DNA of 64,000 nt from JAPUME01 sp027294185 (GTDB lineage: Bacteria; Acidobacteriota; Terriglobia; UBA7540; JAPUME01), in assembly GCA_963555835.3 (NCBI GenBank), contig CAUVWZ020000001.1, positions 1 to 64,000 of the forward strand, in the 5' to 3' direction. The notes below the pieces were generated by a model, which worked only from the letters and a program-made list of their open reading frames with translations, had not been told where the DNA came from and ran no database searches. Below, piece by piece: positions 25,643-34,899 of the stretch. The position numbers were made by a program, and so were the translations under genes. Each line of letters starts with the position of its first letter. Position 1 is the stretch's first letter.

Positions 25643-26263
25643 CTGGCGACTTACACGGGTTTCTCCCAAATCCTTCCTCTCGTTGCTCTTACACAGTTCT
25701 GGGGCGTCTGCTTTCGCTCGCAACGCCTACACCTAGCCCGCTTGATGGGAGAGTTTTCTGACGGTTTCTTGACGGTAGTTGCTGCCACGGTCATGCTCTA
25801 CTGGCTGCGCAGCGCGTTGTTGCAGTAATGGTTTTTGATCTGCGCCCAGTTCCTACCTATGCCGACATCCCGTCATCCGGGTACCGGGGCACAGTTAAGT
25901 TCCCCTAGGCAAACTCATAACCTGAATGTCGTAAGTTCAAATCCTACCCCCGCACCCCCCCCTCTATCTCAATCGGAAAGAACGCGGCTGGCAGCGGCCT
26001 GCGCTCTCCTAGACCGGGCCTGGGGCAAACCTGCACAGGTCTAGCTGTCAGGCGAGGAAGCTGTTCCCACATTGGTAACGGTTAACTTTGTAGAACCGAA
26101 AGAGCAGTGATAAGCAGTGAAATAACAGCGCGCCGGATGAGTAAATCCGCCAATGCCGACTAGTAAACGCTAATAGGCTTCACCTACCAGGACTCCGTCG
26201 GGGCGGGCCAGCGTCTGCTGCAACGCTTTCGTTAGCCCTTAGAAACCTTGAATGTCCCCTTTT
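25643..26263. other. Non-coding junction containing a half-tRNA
   Basis: No convincing gene. Besides the half-tRNA at 25914-25956, the stretch holds a C-rich run at 25950-25965 and nothing else that I can identify. It joins the truncated integrase to the HPP/molybdoenzyme cargo. Confidence 0.5.
25914..25956 (+). tRNA. 3' half of a tRNA with CAT anticodon (attachment-site scar)
   Basis: The sequence starts in an anticodon loop CTCATAA and continues with an extra arm, a T-arm GTAAG-TTCAAAT-CCTAC and a C-rich acceptor 3' strand CCCCCGCACC. No 5' half (acceptor, D-arm) is present upstream, so it cannot make a tRNA. Such 3' halves are left when integrases recombine at a tRNA gene. Met or Ile-CAT specificity cannot be told apart. 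Confidence 0.6.
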
Positions 26264-26944
26264 TCACTCCCCCTCTTCCGCCCCCTCTGCAACGGGATCG
26301 CGCTGTCCATCACGAACAGCGGCAGCCCAGACAGGGTACTCGATGCCTGCGAGTCTGTTGATGATCAGTGCCTGAAGGACCAGTATCGCAACTGCCGCTT
26401 CGACAATCAACAAGTGGTAGGGCCGAGTGATGATCCCCAACGCGATGATGAGGGTGGTGGCGCCCGCCGGTGGATGCCAGATGTCCAGCAAGACCATGAG
26501 GGTGCCTGTCGCGGCCAGGGAAAGTGCCGCACACAACACGCGCTCCGCAAGAACGCCTTCCACTATTGTCGGCAAATCGTGAGTCAAGCCCATCAGCCAA
26601 AGCGAAGCATAGCCACAGAGGATCCCAACAGCGTGGCCGCATAACGTGTTTCGGGGACATGCGGCCGGCTGCATCGGATTCCGGAACAGTAAGAACGCCG
26701 TCGGCCCCAGCGACGGAAAAATCAACGGGGTTCCCGAAGTCATGGCGAAGGAGGCCAATAAACCAATTGTCAGAAAGCCATTGACGAACAGGAACGCCGC
26801 CCAAACGAGACGGGCAGGGTAATGGCCAAGAAGGTAGGGCAAGCGTAGCCGACCGACTCGGGAACGCCGCCCTTCATGGCTCGACACGGTTGGCGTCGGT
26901 TTGTCGCCGATCGGCTCCTTGGATCCCATGGGGTCCTCAGTCAT
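26264..26944 (-). CDS. HPP family integral membrane protein
   Basis: 226 residues with four to five hydrophobic segments. The family signature is IWHPPAGATTLIIALG near residue 165, preceded by FPSLGPTAFLLFRNPMQPAA, which also contains the conserved P-S-x-GPTA. HPP proteins have been linked to nitrite transport in cyanobacteria and chloroplasts, but most members are uncharacterized. The gene begins five bases after the stop of the molybdopterin enzyme gene and is surely co-transcribed with it. Nitrite or another oxyanion as substrate is inference from family and context only. Confidence 0.85.
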   Translation of the reverse strand: MTEDPMGSKEPIGDKPTPTVSSHEGRRSRVGRLRLPYLLGHYPARLVWAAFLFVNGFLTIGLLASFAMTSGTPLIFPSLGPTAFLLFRNPMQPAACPRNTLCGHAVGILCGYASLWLMGLTHDLPTIVEGVLAERVLCAALSLAATGTLMVLLDIWHPPAGATTLIIALGIITRPYHLLIVEAAVAILVLQALIINRLAGIEYPVWAAAVRDGQRDPVAEGAEEGE

Positions 26945-26949
26945 TCCTG

Positions 26950-28620
26950 TTAGATGTCCGGTTCCAGGTCGAAGAACTCGTCGTCCTCATTCTTGCCGCC
27001 GTGCCCTTTGCCAACCTGCTTCTCGCTGGCGACGAACTCGATGGCTTTAACCCACTTGACCATTTTGTAGCCGAGCTGGTTCTCCACCCGCAGCCGTAAT
27101 GGTGCCCCGTAGAGCGGGGCGAGTGGCTCGTAGTTCATCTCGTAGGCCAGGATACACTGGGTCTGCAAGGCGTTTTCCAGCTGTTGCGTGTCATAGTACT
27201 CGCCGCCGTATAACCCCTCGCCGAAGGACCGGAAGACCGCAACCTTCGCCTCTGGCTTGGGCCTGACCAGCTCGGCCAGCGTCGCTAGCGGCAAGCCGCT
27301 CCACTGGGCAATGCCTGACCAGCCCTGGATGCAGTGGTGCATCGTAATCTGCTCCTTTTTACCTAGGGCCTTCATTTCCTCCAGCGAAAGTTCGATCGGG
27401 TTCTCGACCAGCCCGTAGACCTTGAGCCGAAAATCCTTGAAATCGTTGGAGGCGAGCGACTGCCATTCCTCGCTGGCGGGCATCTTGCCGTTGGGCCAAA
27501 GGAATGGGGAGATGTCCTCTTTCGCGAACTGGGCGCTCGGCGCCATGTGGCTGAAGAACAAGAGCCTCATGAAGTCATGAATATATCTTACGAGGTACTG
27601 CAAGGCGCGGGGATGTTTCCAGGACGTCCAGTTGGCGAGATAGCAGATAGCCACGACCGAACCAATGCCAACCAGGCCGAGGAACAACCCGATCAAGTTG
27701 GCGTCGTCGGTCCCCATAACGATATTGTTCATGTTCCGGGCAAACCCGGTAGCAACCACCATCGTTACGTGCATGACTAGGAACCCGACGTAGCCCAGCG
27801 TAAGCAGGAAGTGAATGGACCGCGCCGACTGGCGGCCGCCGAACATCTTCGGATACCAGGGAAACCGGTTGTCAATTGTCGGCGACATGGCCAAGCCCGT
27901 CACTGCCATGAGCGAAGCCATGACAAAGACCACAGTGAAGTAAGAAAGTTGCTGGAGGGCATTGTAACTGTAGCCATCCGGCTTGACCGGCATGTGAAAG
28001 GTGGCGTCGTGCACGAAGACCGCCCAGGCGTCCGGAACGATTTGCCAGGATGCCGGCACTAGGCCCTTCCACTGGTCGTTGCCGAAGAGCAACACCACGA
28101 AAGCCAGCCCGTTGAGGAACCAGAACAAGGCACAAAGCAAGTGCCAGTGCCGGGCCGTACCAATGGTATGTCGGTAGCCGGGCAGAGCGAGCCAGGGCGA
28201 AATGTAACGGGCGTCGTCCTTCGCCGTAAAGAGACGATTCGTGGGGACCTCGACTGGGGTGAATCGCATCCACTCCGATCCGGGCGTGCAGTGAACGTTC
28301 CAATAGAGTCGAGGATGGTCCATCAGAATGGATAGTCCGCTGCGGAGGAGCAGGATAATGAAAAGGAAGTTGACGTAGTGCGTGATACGGAGCCAGGCCG
28401 GGAAGCCGTCCCGGTCGTTCGCTAACTCGGGAGGCTGCTGTGGGATGACCGGAACCTCAGGCAGTCCGACGGCCAGATAGTGGATCCAGGCCACGGCGAC
28501 CGGGAGCAAAATGAGTACGAGGAACAGCACCATCACTGACGGCCGAATCCAAATGCGGAAGCGGCGATCCGGCGGGAAATTGATCGGGTTCTCTTTCGGA
28601 TTTTCTGAAGGCATGGTCAT
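26950..28620 (-). CDS. Sulfite-oxidase-family molybdoenzyme fused to a cytochrome b561-type membrane domain
   Basis: 556 residues. Residues 1-330 are a membrane domain with about five spans, including His-bearing segments RHWHLLCALFWFLNG and FLVMHVTMVVATG that could bind heme b. Residues about 375-540 are an oxidoreductase molybdopterin-binding domain of the sulfite oxidase/YedY type; TMHHCIQGWSG carries the Cys ligand to molybdenum, and LAYEMNYEPLAPLYGAPLRL is the typical downstream motif. MsrP/YedY normally pairs with a separate heme b subunit; here both are one chain. The substrate is unknown. HPP follows in the same operon. This cassette is cargo of the accessory region. Confidence 0.88.
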   Translation of the reverse strand: MTMPSENPKENPINFPPDRRFRIWIRPSVMVLFLVLILLPVAVAWIHYLAVGLPEVPVIPQQPPELANDRDGFPAWLRITHYVNFLFIILLLRSGLSILMDHPRLYWNVHCTPGSEWMRFTPVEVPTNRLFTAKDDARYISPWLALPGYRHTIGTARHWHLLCALFWFLNGLAFVVLLFGNDQWKGLVPASWQIVPDAWAVFVHDATFHMPVKPDGYSYNALQQLSYFTVVFVMASLMAVTGLAMSPTIDNRFPWYPKMFGGRQSARSIHFLLTLGYVGFLVMHVTMVVATGFARNMNNIVMGTDDANLIGLFLGLVGIGSVVAICYLANWTSWKHPRALQYLVRYIHDFMRLLFFSHMAPSAQFAKEDISPFLWPNGKMPASEEWQSLASNDFKDFRLKVYGLVENPIELSLEEMKALGKKEQITMHHCIQGWSGIAQWSGLPLATLAELVRPKPEAKVAVFRSFGEGLYGGEYYDTQQLENALQTQCILAYEMNYEPLAPLYGAPLRLRVENQLGYKMVKWVKAIEFVASEKQVGKGHGGKNEDDEFFDLEPDI

Positions 28621-28743
28621 TACCGGTCACCCCTCCAGGTCGCTTCCAACCCGAGCACTTTTGGATGTGTCTGCCTCATGGCGGTTCCCCTCTTTTTTTC
28701 TCAATGAGAGCTGCGCACGATGATGACCAAAACAGTCCAAAGA

Positions 28744-28929
28744 TCACGCTCTCGACAACCAATTGAAAGTAAAGGCGTTGAGGGCGCGGCCTTTTCCTGG
28801 GCCTGGGGTAAACCAATGCCATCCCCACACCTGCGTACCTACGGCGACTAAGCTAATACATCCCATAGCAAGCACAATTCCCTTCTTTAACCTCACGGCC
28901 TCCGGCAATACCAAGCCGCTGCGCGTCAT
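28744..28929 (-). CDS. Possible small single-span membrane protein
   Basis: 61 codons from an ATG at 28929 give one hydrophobic segment (GIVLAMGCISLVAVGTQVWGW) followed by a short tail. The frame is open further upstream but that part has no features. It lies upstream of the molybdoenzyme gene on the same strand. I recognise no family, and the reading frame may be fortuitous. Confidence 0.3.
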   Translation of the reverse strand: MTRSGLVLPEAVRLKKGIVLAMGCISLVAVGTQVWGWHWFTPGPGKGRALNAFTFNWLSRA

Positions 28930-29334
28930 CCCCGGCTCTAAGACTCTGCTCTCGACGACCCAGACCTTTTGATGACCAACTACCCGCCACGGGGATGGAT
29001 TCTGGGGGCGGTGCAGGCGGCCACTCACGGGGGCTGTTCCCAGAACTTGATTACCCTGGAGACATTTCATGACACAAATACTCAAGGTCTGAGTTTCCTA
29101 GCTATGCGGGTACTGGGCACAAAATTGGGCACAGTCTGCCCCCACCCATGTCGTGCAGGCATTCCGACCCACCTACCCCCCATGTAGCCCTCGTCTGCGC
29201 ACCCGCCGACGGGAAAATCTACTGCGGAGCACATCTTGAAGTTAGACCGGACGTCCCATAGGCCCCTTCATGGGCCACCGGAGTCGCTCGGAATGGCAAG
29301 GATGCAATCCGTTCCCATACCATTGCCCGCGCCA

Positions 29335-29584
29335 TCAGGGCAGGGTCGGCTCCTGGATGGTGTAATTGACATCGCAGCGAGCGCAAGAACGCCAACAAGT
29401 CCGCCTTCTCGGCGTCTGTCAATGTCACCGGTTGCAAATTCACAGTGTCCAGATGAGGATTTTCCTTTCCCCCGCTTAGCATCACATCCACGGCCTCTTC
29501 CAGCGTGGCTACGCTTCCGTTGTGAAAATACGGGGCCGATTTGCTGATGTCTAACAGCGTCGGCGTCTTAACCAGGATTTCCAT
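29335..29584 (-). pseudogene. Di-heme cytochrome c peroxidase (CcpA/MauG) C-terminal fragment
   Basis: VKTPTLLDISKSAPYFHNGS, LEEAVDVMLSGGKENPHLD and LTDAEKADLLAFLRSL are the C-terminal region of bacterial di-heme peroxidases. The heme-binding CxxCH motifs, which lie upstream in a full gene, are absent. Near 29375 the frame slips and the natural end DVNYTIQEPTLP-stop continues one frame over. The fragment is a remnant; upstream sequence to 29818 shows nothing I recognise. Confidence 0.75.
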
Positions 29585-29852
29585 TTTGGCCCAGGCGTGG
29601 TCACAGGATACACCCGCGCTACGCCGAATACTACGTCTTTTCGCGCTGAACCCTGCACATCACCTCCGCCGGTAGGCGCCAGGGCTCGTCTGTCCGCTCA
29701 CAGACGTTGACTGAGCGGACAGAACGGCGCCCCGGCCGACACGGCTCCCTGCGAGAGTGTTTTTAGGAGCCAAAAGCTGTTGATCCTCGTCCGGGCAACG
29801 CTACCCGCTCGGCACAGGTGACCTGCCCCCAGTGATTGTACCAACTCGTATG

Positions 29853-30764
29853 TTAGTTCAGCGGTAATTCTGTCCCTAGGTCGGTAGGCAGCTGCCTCCC
29901 GAGCAGGGGCGGGATTTCCATGGCCTCCGGCGCCGGTGGACGATAACCAAGAGCACTGTGAGGTCGAACCCTGTTGTAGTGTCGCCTCCACTGCTCGATT
30001 AACACCTTCGCTTCCTGCAAGGTGTAGAAGATCTCCCGGTCGAGCAACTCGTCTCGGAGCTTCCCATTAAAGCTCTCGTTGTAGCCGTTCTCCCAGGGAC
30101 TCCCGGGTTGGATGTAGAGCGTCTTCACTCCGATTCGCCCCAGCCACTCTCGTAGAGCTTGGGCGCAGAACTCCGGGCCATTATCCGAGCGAAGGTGCTC
30201 GGGCGGACCTCGGAGAACGAACAGATCGGTCAGTAGCTGCACGACATCGTCGGATCGAATCTGGCGGGCCACCTGGATAGCCAGACATTCCCGAGTGTAC
30301 TCATCGATGACCGTCAACAACCGGAAAGCCCTCCCGTCGTGAGTGCGGGCTTGGACGAAGTCGTAAGCCCAGACGTGGTTCGGACTGCAGGGGCGCAGAC
30401 GAACGCACGATCCGTCGTTGAGCCAAAGGCGTCCACGCTTCGGCTGTTTCTGCGGCACTCTCAACCCCTCCCGCCTCCAGATGCGCTCCACTCTCTTATG
30501 GTTGACCCTCCAGCCGGCTCGCCGCAGCAAGGCCGTGACCCGACGATAGCCATAGCGACCAAACCGACCGGCCAGGGTGACGATGGCCCTCGTCAGGGCA
30601 TCCTCGTCGGGAGCAGCAATGCATCGATGGCGCTGGGTGGACCGGGGTTGGCTGAGCACTCGACAAGCCCGGCGTTCCGAGACACCCAACGCCTTACAGA
30701 CATGCGCCGCCCACTGCCGGCGACGCGCCGGGCTTAGCCGTTTCCCCTTGTGACCTCCTGCAGA
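29853..30764 (-). CDS. IS3 transposase OrfB (DDE integrase core)
   Basis: Catalytic half of the IS3 transposase. The HTH_21 segment (GYRRVTALLRRAGWRVNHKRVERIWRREGL region) is followed by the DDE core: VWAYDFVQ (D), EHLRSDNGPEF (D) and NGYNESFNGKLRDE (E), then HSALGYRPPAPE. OrfB has no obvious start of its own; it is reached by -1 frameshifting from orfA, whose end contains AAGGGGAAACGG. The frame runs open antisense-like over orfA upstream, which is not part of the protein. Confidence 0.9.
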   Translation of the reverse strand, partial: SAGGHKGKRLSPARRRQWAAHVCKALGVSERRACRVLSQPRSTQRHRCIAAPDEDALTRAIVTLAGRFGRYGYRRVTALLRRAGWRVNHKRVERIWRREGLRVPQKQPKRGRLWLNDGSCVRLRPCSPNHVWAYDFVQARTHDGRAFRLLTVIDEYTRECLAIQVARQIRSDDVVQLLTDLFVLRGPPEHLRSDNGPEFCAQALREWLGRIGVKTLYIQPGSPWENGYNESFNGKLRDELLDREIFYTLQEAKVLIEQWRRHYNRVRPHSALGYRPPAPEAMEIPPLLGRQLPTDLGTELPLN

Positions 30765-31012
30765 ATCTGCTTGTCCAAGGTCAGGTCTGCAACCGCCCTC
30801 CTCAAGCGAGTGTTCTCCTGCTCGAGGACCTTCAACCGCTTGGCCTGATCCATCTTTAGACCGCCGTACTCCTTTCGCCAGCGGTAATAGGTCTGCTCGG
30901 GCACCCCCAACGACCGGCACACCTCGGCTACGCTGCGACCCTGGGCAAGTTCCACTTCGGTCTCTCGAAGTTTACCGATAATCTGTTCGATCGAATGCTT
31001 CCTCTTGACCAT
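30734..31012 (-). CDS. IS3 transposase OrfA (helix-turn-helix)
   Basis: 92-residue DNA-binding subunit: SIEQIIGKLRETEVELAQG, SVAEVCRSLGVPEQTYYRW (helix-turn-helix) and a leucine-zipper-like coiled coil KRLKVLEQENTRLRRAVADL. It overlaps orfB at its 3' end, as in other IS3 elements where frameshifting makes the active OrfAB fusion. Confidence 0.92.
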   Translation of the reverse strand: MVKRKHSIEQIIGKLRETEVELAQGRSVAEVCRSLGVPEQTYYRWRKEYGGLKMDQAKRLKVLEQENTRLRRAVADLTLDKQILQEVTRGNG

Positions 31013-31078
31013 CCTGACCTCCCTATTCCAGGTCCAACTCTAACATTAGAACTGGACCGGTTTGAGGGGGGCAGGTCA

Positions 31079-31193
31079 GCAACTCCCGAACTAGGATTAA
31101 GCCACCGTCGGAAGTGACGCGCGATCCATGGAAATCGACCTTCAATAATCCGTTGAAAGTTAGCTGGAACGGCTTTCTCTGCTTTTCACCCAT
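31079..31193 (-). pseudogene. IS1380-family transposase N-terminal fragment
   Basis: From an ATG at 31193 the frame reads MGEKQRKPFQLTFNGLL and then VDFHGSRVTSDGGLILVREL, the standard IS1380 N-terminus, before running into the IS3 end at 31078. The continuation is not on the other side of IS3. C-terminal IS1380 pieces occur at 34.7-35.5 kb. Confidence 0.7.
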
Positions 31194-31210
31194 CGGGTGT
31201 TGGCCTCCTC

Positions 31211-31417
31211 GGCGTCCTGATTAGTCTTGAATCCCTACCAATAAAGACGCTGAAGGCCGCTGGAAGGTCGGGAGGCCTGAATCAAATTGAAAATGCGGGC
31301 TTAACTAGCTTTGATCGTTTGGCAGATGCAACCTGCATCTTACTGTCCATGCGTGACAAAGGATTCTCTGCTACACAAATATCAGATGCCACGAGGCGCT
31401 TTCTTATTGATCAATAG
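31211..31417 (+). pseudogene. C-terminal fragment of an unrecognised protein
   Basis: An open frame ends with LTSFDRLADATCILLSMRDK and KGFSATQISDATRRFLIDQ-stop, which looks like a helical bacterial protein terminus. No start or upstream part is present. It sits seven bases from the convergent 49-residue gene. Family unknown. Confidence 0.3.
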
Positions 31418-31423
31418 CGGAGC

Positions 31424-31573
31424 CTATTTTTTCAGGTAGCGCCACTGGCTCTTAGGCTTCGGCGGCCCCTTCAAGGTCCTGGCGATGTTCTCTGGCGTGT
31501 CTGGGATGGGAGGCGGCATGGTCAGCTTGACGGGCCGCCCGCGCTTCGGTTTATTGGCCTTCCGTTTTGGCAT
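31424..31573 (-). CDS. 49-residue basic protein with AT-hook-like N-terminus
   Basis: ATG at 31573 to TAG at 31424. The N-terminus KRKANKPKRGRPVKLTM contains an RGRP AT-hook core, followed by PPPIPDTPENIARTLKGPP and a C-terminal SQWRYLKK. The DTPENIAR segment resembles short proteins often seen beside recombinases and in phage-like regions, which I know only as hypothetical. A minor-groove DNA-binding role is plausible from the AT-hook, not shown. Confidence 0.55.
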   Translation of the reverse strand: MPKRKANKPKRGRPVKLTMPPPIPDTPENIARTLKGPPKPKSQWRYLKK

Positions 31574-31604
31574 CAGATAAACCACATTATCCAGGTACTG
31601 GAGC

Positions 31605-31935
31605 TTACCTTAGATCCACCATGTACCGAGATCTTCCGTCGACAGTAACGGTCTCCAAGAGTTGCCGGAGATCTCGAATCCGACGGGCCGCATCCGGTCC
31701 TTCGAAGCTTTGGCGGATCGATGTCTCCCACAGTTCCTTGCGGCTTTCATTCGGCTTTACGGAAGTGAGCTTCGTCATCCGCGAAGCCGTTGTTGCAGAT
31801 GTTACAGGATGGGATCGTCAGTCGCTGAACACGTGAATGAGCCTCGGATGTTGGATACAAGTTCCGCGGAAACACATGCTCCGAATCCGTTGCGGGCCTC
31901 TTTCCACAGTAGGCGCATATCGCCAATGTCTTCAA
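31605..31935 (-). pseudogene. HNH endonuclease-like gene, frameshifted
   Basis: The first part reads AICAYCGKRPATDSEHVFPR, then LTIPSCNICNNGFADDEAHF: paired CxxC motifs around a central EH, as in zinc-stabilised HNH nucleases. The frame stops at 31747 but the coding continues in another frame as RKELWETSIRQSF and RIRDLRQLLETV to a stop at 31605. The start is unclear (TTG at 31935 chosen). One indel separates the parts, so sequencing error is possible. Confidence 0.55.
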
Positions 31936-32161
31936 CTCGCACTCGTATTCGCTTACAGTAGCTCGCTGGCCGACATGCGCTTGATGGCACCGGCCCGTTT
32001 CCAAGGGACGACAACCATATAGCCCCGATCGCAGTCGGTAAAAATAGGCCGATATTTTGTACCTATTCCTGCGAGTGATTAGATGAAGGCGTTGGCTTCT
32101 TGAGACCGAGTAGATTGGGTCGTGATGGAACAATTACAGCCCGGAAGGAAGGAGCTGAGCG

Positions 32162-32365
32162 ATGCACCTAATCGGATGCGATTTTCACACACGTTTTCAG
32201 CAGATAGCAATGGTTGATTCGGTGACAGGCGAGGTATTAAATCGTCGACTGGATCATGGGACTGGCGAAGCCCACCAGTCTCATGCAGCACTTCAGGCTC
32301 CGGCGCGCATCGGGATGGAAGCCACCGGGCGAACAAAATGCTTTGAGCGGATGCTCGCCGATTAG
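32162..32365 (+). pseudogene. IS110-family transposase N-terminal fragment
   Basis: MHLIGCDFHTRFQQIAMVDS, RRLDHGTGEA and APARIGMEATGRTKCFERML match the N-terminal DEDD (RuvC-like) part of IS110 transposases. The frame ends at a stop after residue 67 and the rest of the roughly 330-residue protein is missing. Confidence 0.75.
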
Positions 32366-32530
32366 GGCTGGGTGTGGATTCCGGTTTCCTTGCACGCTTG
32401 CGGACCCGTCTTCCTGTTTGCCATCTGCACTTCGATCTGTCGCAGCACCGTTACAATCTGTTCCCTGTTCCGTCTTGTATTTCCTGATCGACATGACCTG
32501 TTTTCCTCCTGGATGAGATTCTCTCTCACT

Positions 32531-32899
32531 TCAGGTGGTACAAAAAACGCCGGTCAGGTCATCCCCAACAGTAAAGCTCTGTCCGGGAACAATTGGGACA
32601 ATGCCCGACCTGTTCATGTCGAAACTGTCCGCGCGGCTGCCGTCCATCGTGCCGCCGGACATGAACACGTCGAGCGAATATTTCTTCACCATCGATTCAA
32701 GACCCCCCACGTGGTCGGTGTGCTCGTGGGTTATCAGCACTACATCGATTTGATCCGGGTCCTCACCGATGGTCCTGAGGCGGTTCGCCAGCGTCCGGGG
32801 ACCGAGCCCGCAGTCGATCAACAGGCGTACCTTGTCGGTCCGGATGAACGTCGCGTTACCCCGGCTTCCACTGCCCAGAACGGAAACTCTTATGGACAT
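32531..32899 (-). pseudogene. MBL-fold hydrolase (YycJ/WalJ-like), 3'-truncated
   Basis: The start is intact: SIRVSVLGSGSRGNATFI, LLIDCGLGPRTLANRL and LITHEHTDHVGGLESMV give the metal-binding HxHxDH. The protein then loses homology after about 120 residues at a junction with IS-derived sequence, against about 250-270 for complete members. The later metal ligands are missing, so it should be inactive. It lies 45 bases downstream of the NSS transporter. Confidence 0.75.
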
Positions 32900-32944
32900 T
32901 CAAAAAACCCAGGCATTTCACTATAATCATCGCGCGAAAGCCTC

Positions 32945-34294
32945 TCAAATAACTCCGATCGCGTGCAGGAACACCAGGACAATTCCGATAGGAACGACGA
33001 ACTTCAGCAGCAACAGCCAGGTTTTGTAAAAAAAGGCCAGTTTGCTGCCTGCGAGGAATTCCCGGCGGCGGATCGCATCGTCAAGACGCCAGGCTGTAAA
33101 GACGGCCATGCCCAATCCACCCAAAGGCAAGATCCAGTTCGTCGCCAGATAGTCGAACGTATCAAACCAGTTTCGTCCGAATACGCCGGCAAACGATTCA
33201 CCGAAAAGAGCAGTGCCCCCGCTGAGTGCCGACGGAATGCCCACCCCTGCGATGATCCCTCCGCACAGCAACACAGCCCGGTGCCTCACCCATCCTTTTT
33301 CGTCGATCAGATACGAAACCGCCACTTCCAGTAGTGAGATAGCACTCGTCAGTGCCGCAAAAAACAGCAGCGCGAAAAACACCACAGAGAAGAACGTGCC
33401 CGCACCCATTTGGCTCAGAGCGATCGGCATGCTCACGAATACGAGACCGGGGCCCTGGCCGGGCTCCAGACCGAAAGTAAAAATGATGGGAAACAGAACC
33501 ATGCAGGCCAACAAAGCGATCACTGCATCCAGAACAGAAACGGTGATCGCTGCCGACACGATGTCGTCATCGTTCTTGAGGTAACTCCCGTAGGTCAGCA
33601 TCGCACCCATTCCGATGCTCAGCGTGAAGAACGCGTGTCCCAGAGCTTCCAGTACGCCGGCCGCCGTCAGGTTTTCGCTGTGGAAGCCGAATACAAAGTC
33701 TGCGGCCTCGCTGAATCCTTCCATCGTGAAGGAGTTCACGAGCAGAATGACCATAAATGCGAGCAGGGTCGGCATCAATATCCGCGCCCAGCGCTCGATG
33801 CCTTTACGGATACCTCCCCAAACCACGCCGACCGTGATTGCCATGAAGACCACGTGCCAAAAAAGATTCAGTCCGTTCGACATGAACAGATCGCCGAATA
33901 CCGGCCCGGCTGCTTCCGGACCGAGGCCGACAATCTGTCCCGTCAGTGACAGATAGGTGTAGTGAAGCGCCCAGCCGGCGACGATGCTGTAGTAGGAAAG
34001 GATGACGAAAGCAGCCGCAACGCCCAGCCATCCGAATGCAACCCAGAGTCCCGCACCGAGTTCTTTAAGGGCACCGACAGGGGACTTCTGGGTAGCCCGC
34101 CCCATCAGTATTTCAGCGATCATCACGGGCAAGCCCACGAGCACGACACAGGCCAGATAAACCAGAACAAATGCGCCGCCTCCGTTGACGCCGGTAATGT
34201 AGGGGAACTTCCAGATGTTTCCCAGCCCCACCGCTGAACCGGCTGCAGCCAGGACAAATCCGAATCGTGATCCCCAGTGTCCGCGGTCTGCCAA
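32945..34294 (-). CDS. Sodium-dependent NSS (SNF) family transporter
   Basis: Sodium-coupled symporter of amino acids or related amines (LeuT fold), about 449 residues from a TTG at 34294 preceded by GAGAGG; the frame is open to 34390. TM1 reads RFGFVLAAAGSAVGLGNIWKFPY with the unwound GLGNIWKFPY typical of the family, then NGGGAFVLVYLACVVLVGLP and PVMIAEILMGR. About eleven hydrophobic spans are visible. The substrate cannot be told by eye. It appears intact within the debris-rich region. Confidence 0.9.
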   Translation of the reverse strand: MADRGHWGSRFGFVLAAAGSAVGLGNIWKFPYITGVNGGGAFVLVYLACVVLVGLPVMIAEILMGRATQKSPVGALKELGAGLWVAFGWLGVAAAFVILSYYSIVAGWALHYTYLSLTGQIVGLGPEAAGPVFGDLFMSNGLNLFWHVVFMAITVGVVWGGIRKGIERWARILMPTLLAFMVILLVNSFTMEGFSEAADFVFGFHSENLTAAGVLEALGHAFFTLSIGMGAMLTYGSYLKNDDDIVSAAITVSVLDAVIALLACMVLFPIIFTFGLEPGQGPGLVFVSMPIALSQMGAGTFFSVVFFALLFFAALTSAISLLEVAVSYLIDEKGWVRHRAVLLCGGIIAGVGIPSALSGGTALFGESFAGVFGRNWFDTFDYLATNWILPLGGLGMAVFTAWRLDDAIRRREFLAGSKLAFFYKTWLLLLKFVVPIGIVLVFLHAIGVI

Positions 34295-34694
34295 AACAGC
34301 CCCTCTCTTCGCTCGCTTCAATCGATGGAATCTATTGTAATAGACTTTCCGCGCCGATGCACCTTGCCGTAAATCAAGGTGTGAAGCCACTCAGATTGTG
34401 CCACACCTGGCCTGCGCGAGTTCGACCGGCTGTCCCAACTGCACGCCGTGTTTTCGTTCCTGAGCCTAGCCCGCATATTTCACCAATCGTGAATGAAGCG
34501 CGTTTTCGTGCGGAAGAGTGGGCGTTGGGAGAGTCTGGTTCCGGTAAGGCACGGATGGGGGCAATCAGGGTGTCGCTGGCCATGAGTGGGTTTGTTTCTG
34601 GGGTCTGAAGGAGGCCTGGATAAGGTAGTCAGGCAGAGCTCTCCGTCGGAGAAAGAAACAAGTCTATTCTGGAGCCGTGGATCGGGGTCCTGTG

Positions 34695-34838
34695 TCAGCA
34701 CCGCAGAGGAATCGACTGCAGGTTGCGAAGGATGGTCGCAAAGACTTCGGCGTAGGGATAGGCCTCTGACATCGAGATCCAGACGTTGCGGACCGTCAGG
34801 CGGATGCGAGCGCCGATCTTGAGAAGCTTCAGGCGGAT
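34695..34838 (-). pseudogene. IS1380-family transposase C-terminal scrap (minus strand)
   Basis: LLKIGARIRLTVRNVWISMS and EAYPYAEVFATILRNLQSI-stop correspond to the extreme C-terminus of IS1380 transposases. It abuts a longer C-terminal piece in the opposite orientation. The stretch between the NSS gene and this scrap (34295-34694) shows no gene. Confidence 0.5.
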
Positions 34839-34899
34839 GGTCTGGCATTGAGCGCGACCCCCGCATAGGAGCGCGCCGCCTCGCTGTCGAACGGTAGAA

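Larger units (their letters stand above)
29819..31078 (-). mobile_element. IS3-family insertion sequence, complete copy
   Basis: About 1260 bases bounded by inverted ends TGACCTGCCCCC. It contains orfA and orfB in the usual overlapping order on the minus strand. No matching target duplication flanks it (CACAGG on one side, GCAACT on the other), and the sequence interrupted on the right is the N-terminus of an IS1380 transposase that does not resume on the left, so rearrangement followed insertion. A second, truncated copy begins at 41442. Confidence 0.88.

Noticed and set aside
34480..34866. Minus-strand open frame of about 128 codons
   Set aside because: Its translation is unlike any protein, whereas another minus-strand frame in the same place encodes the IS1380 C-terminus.
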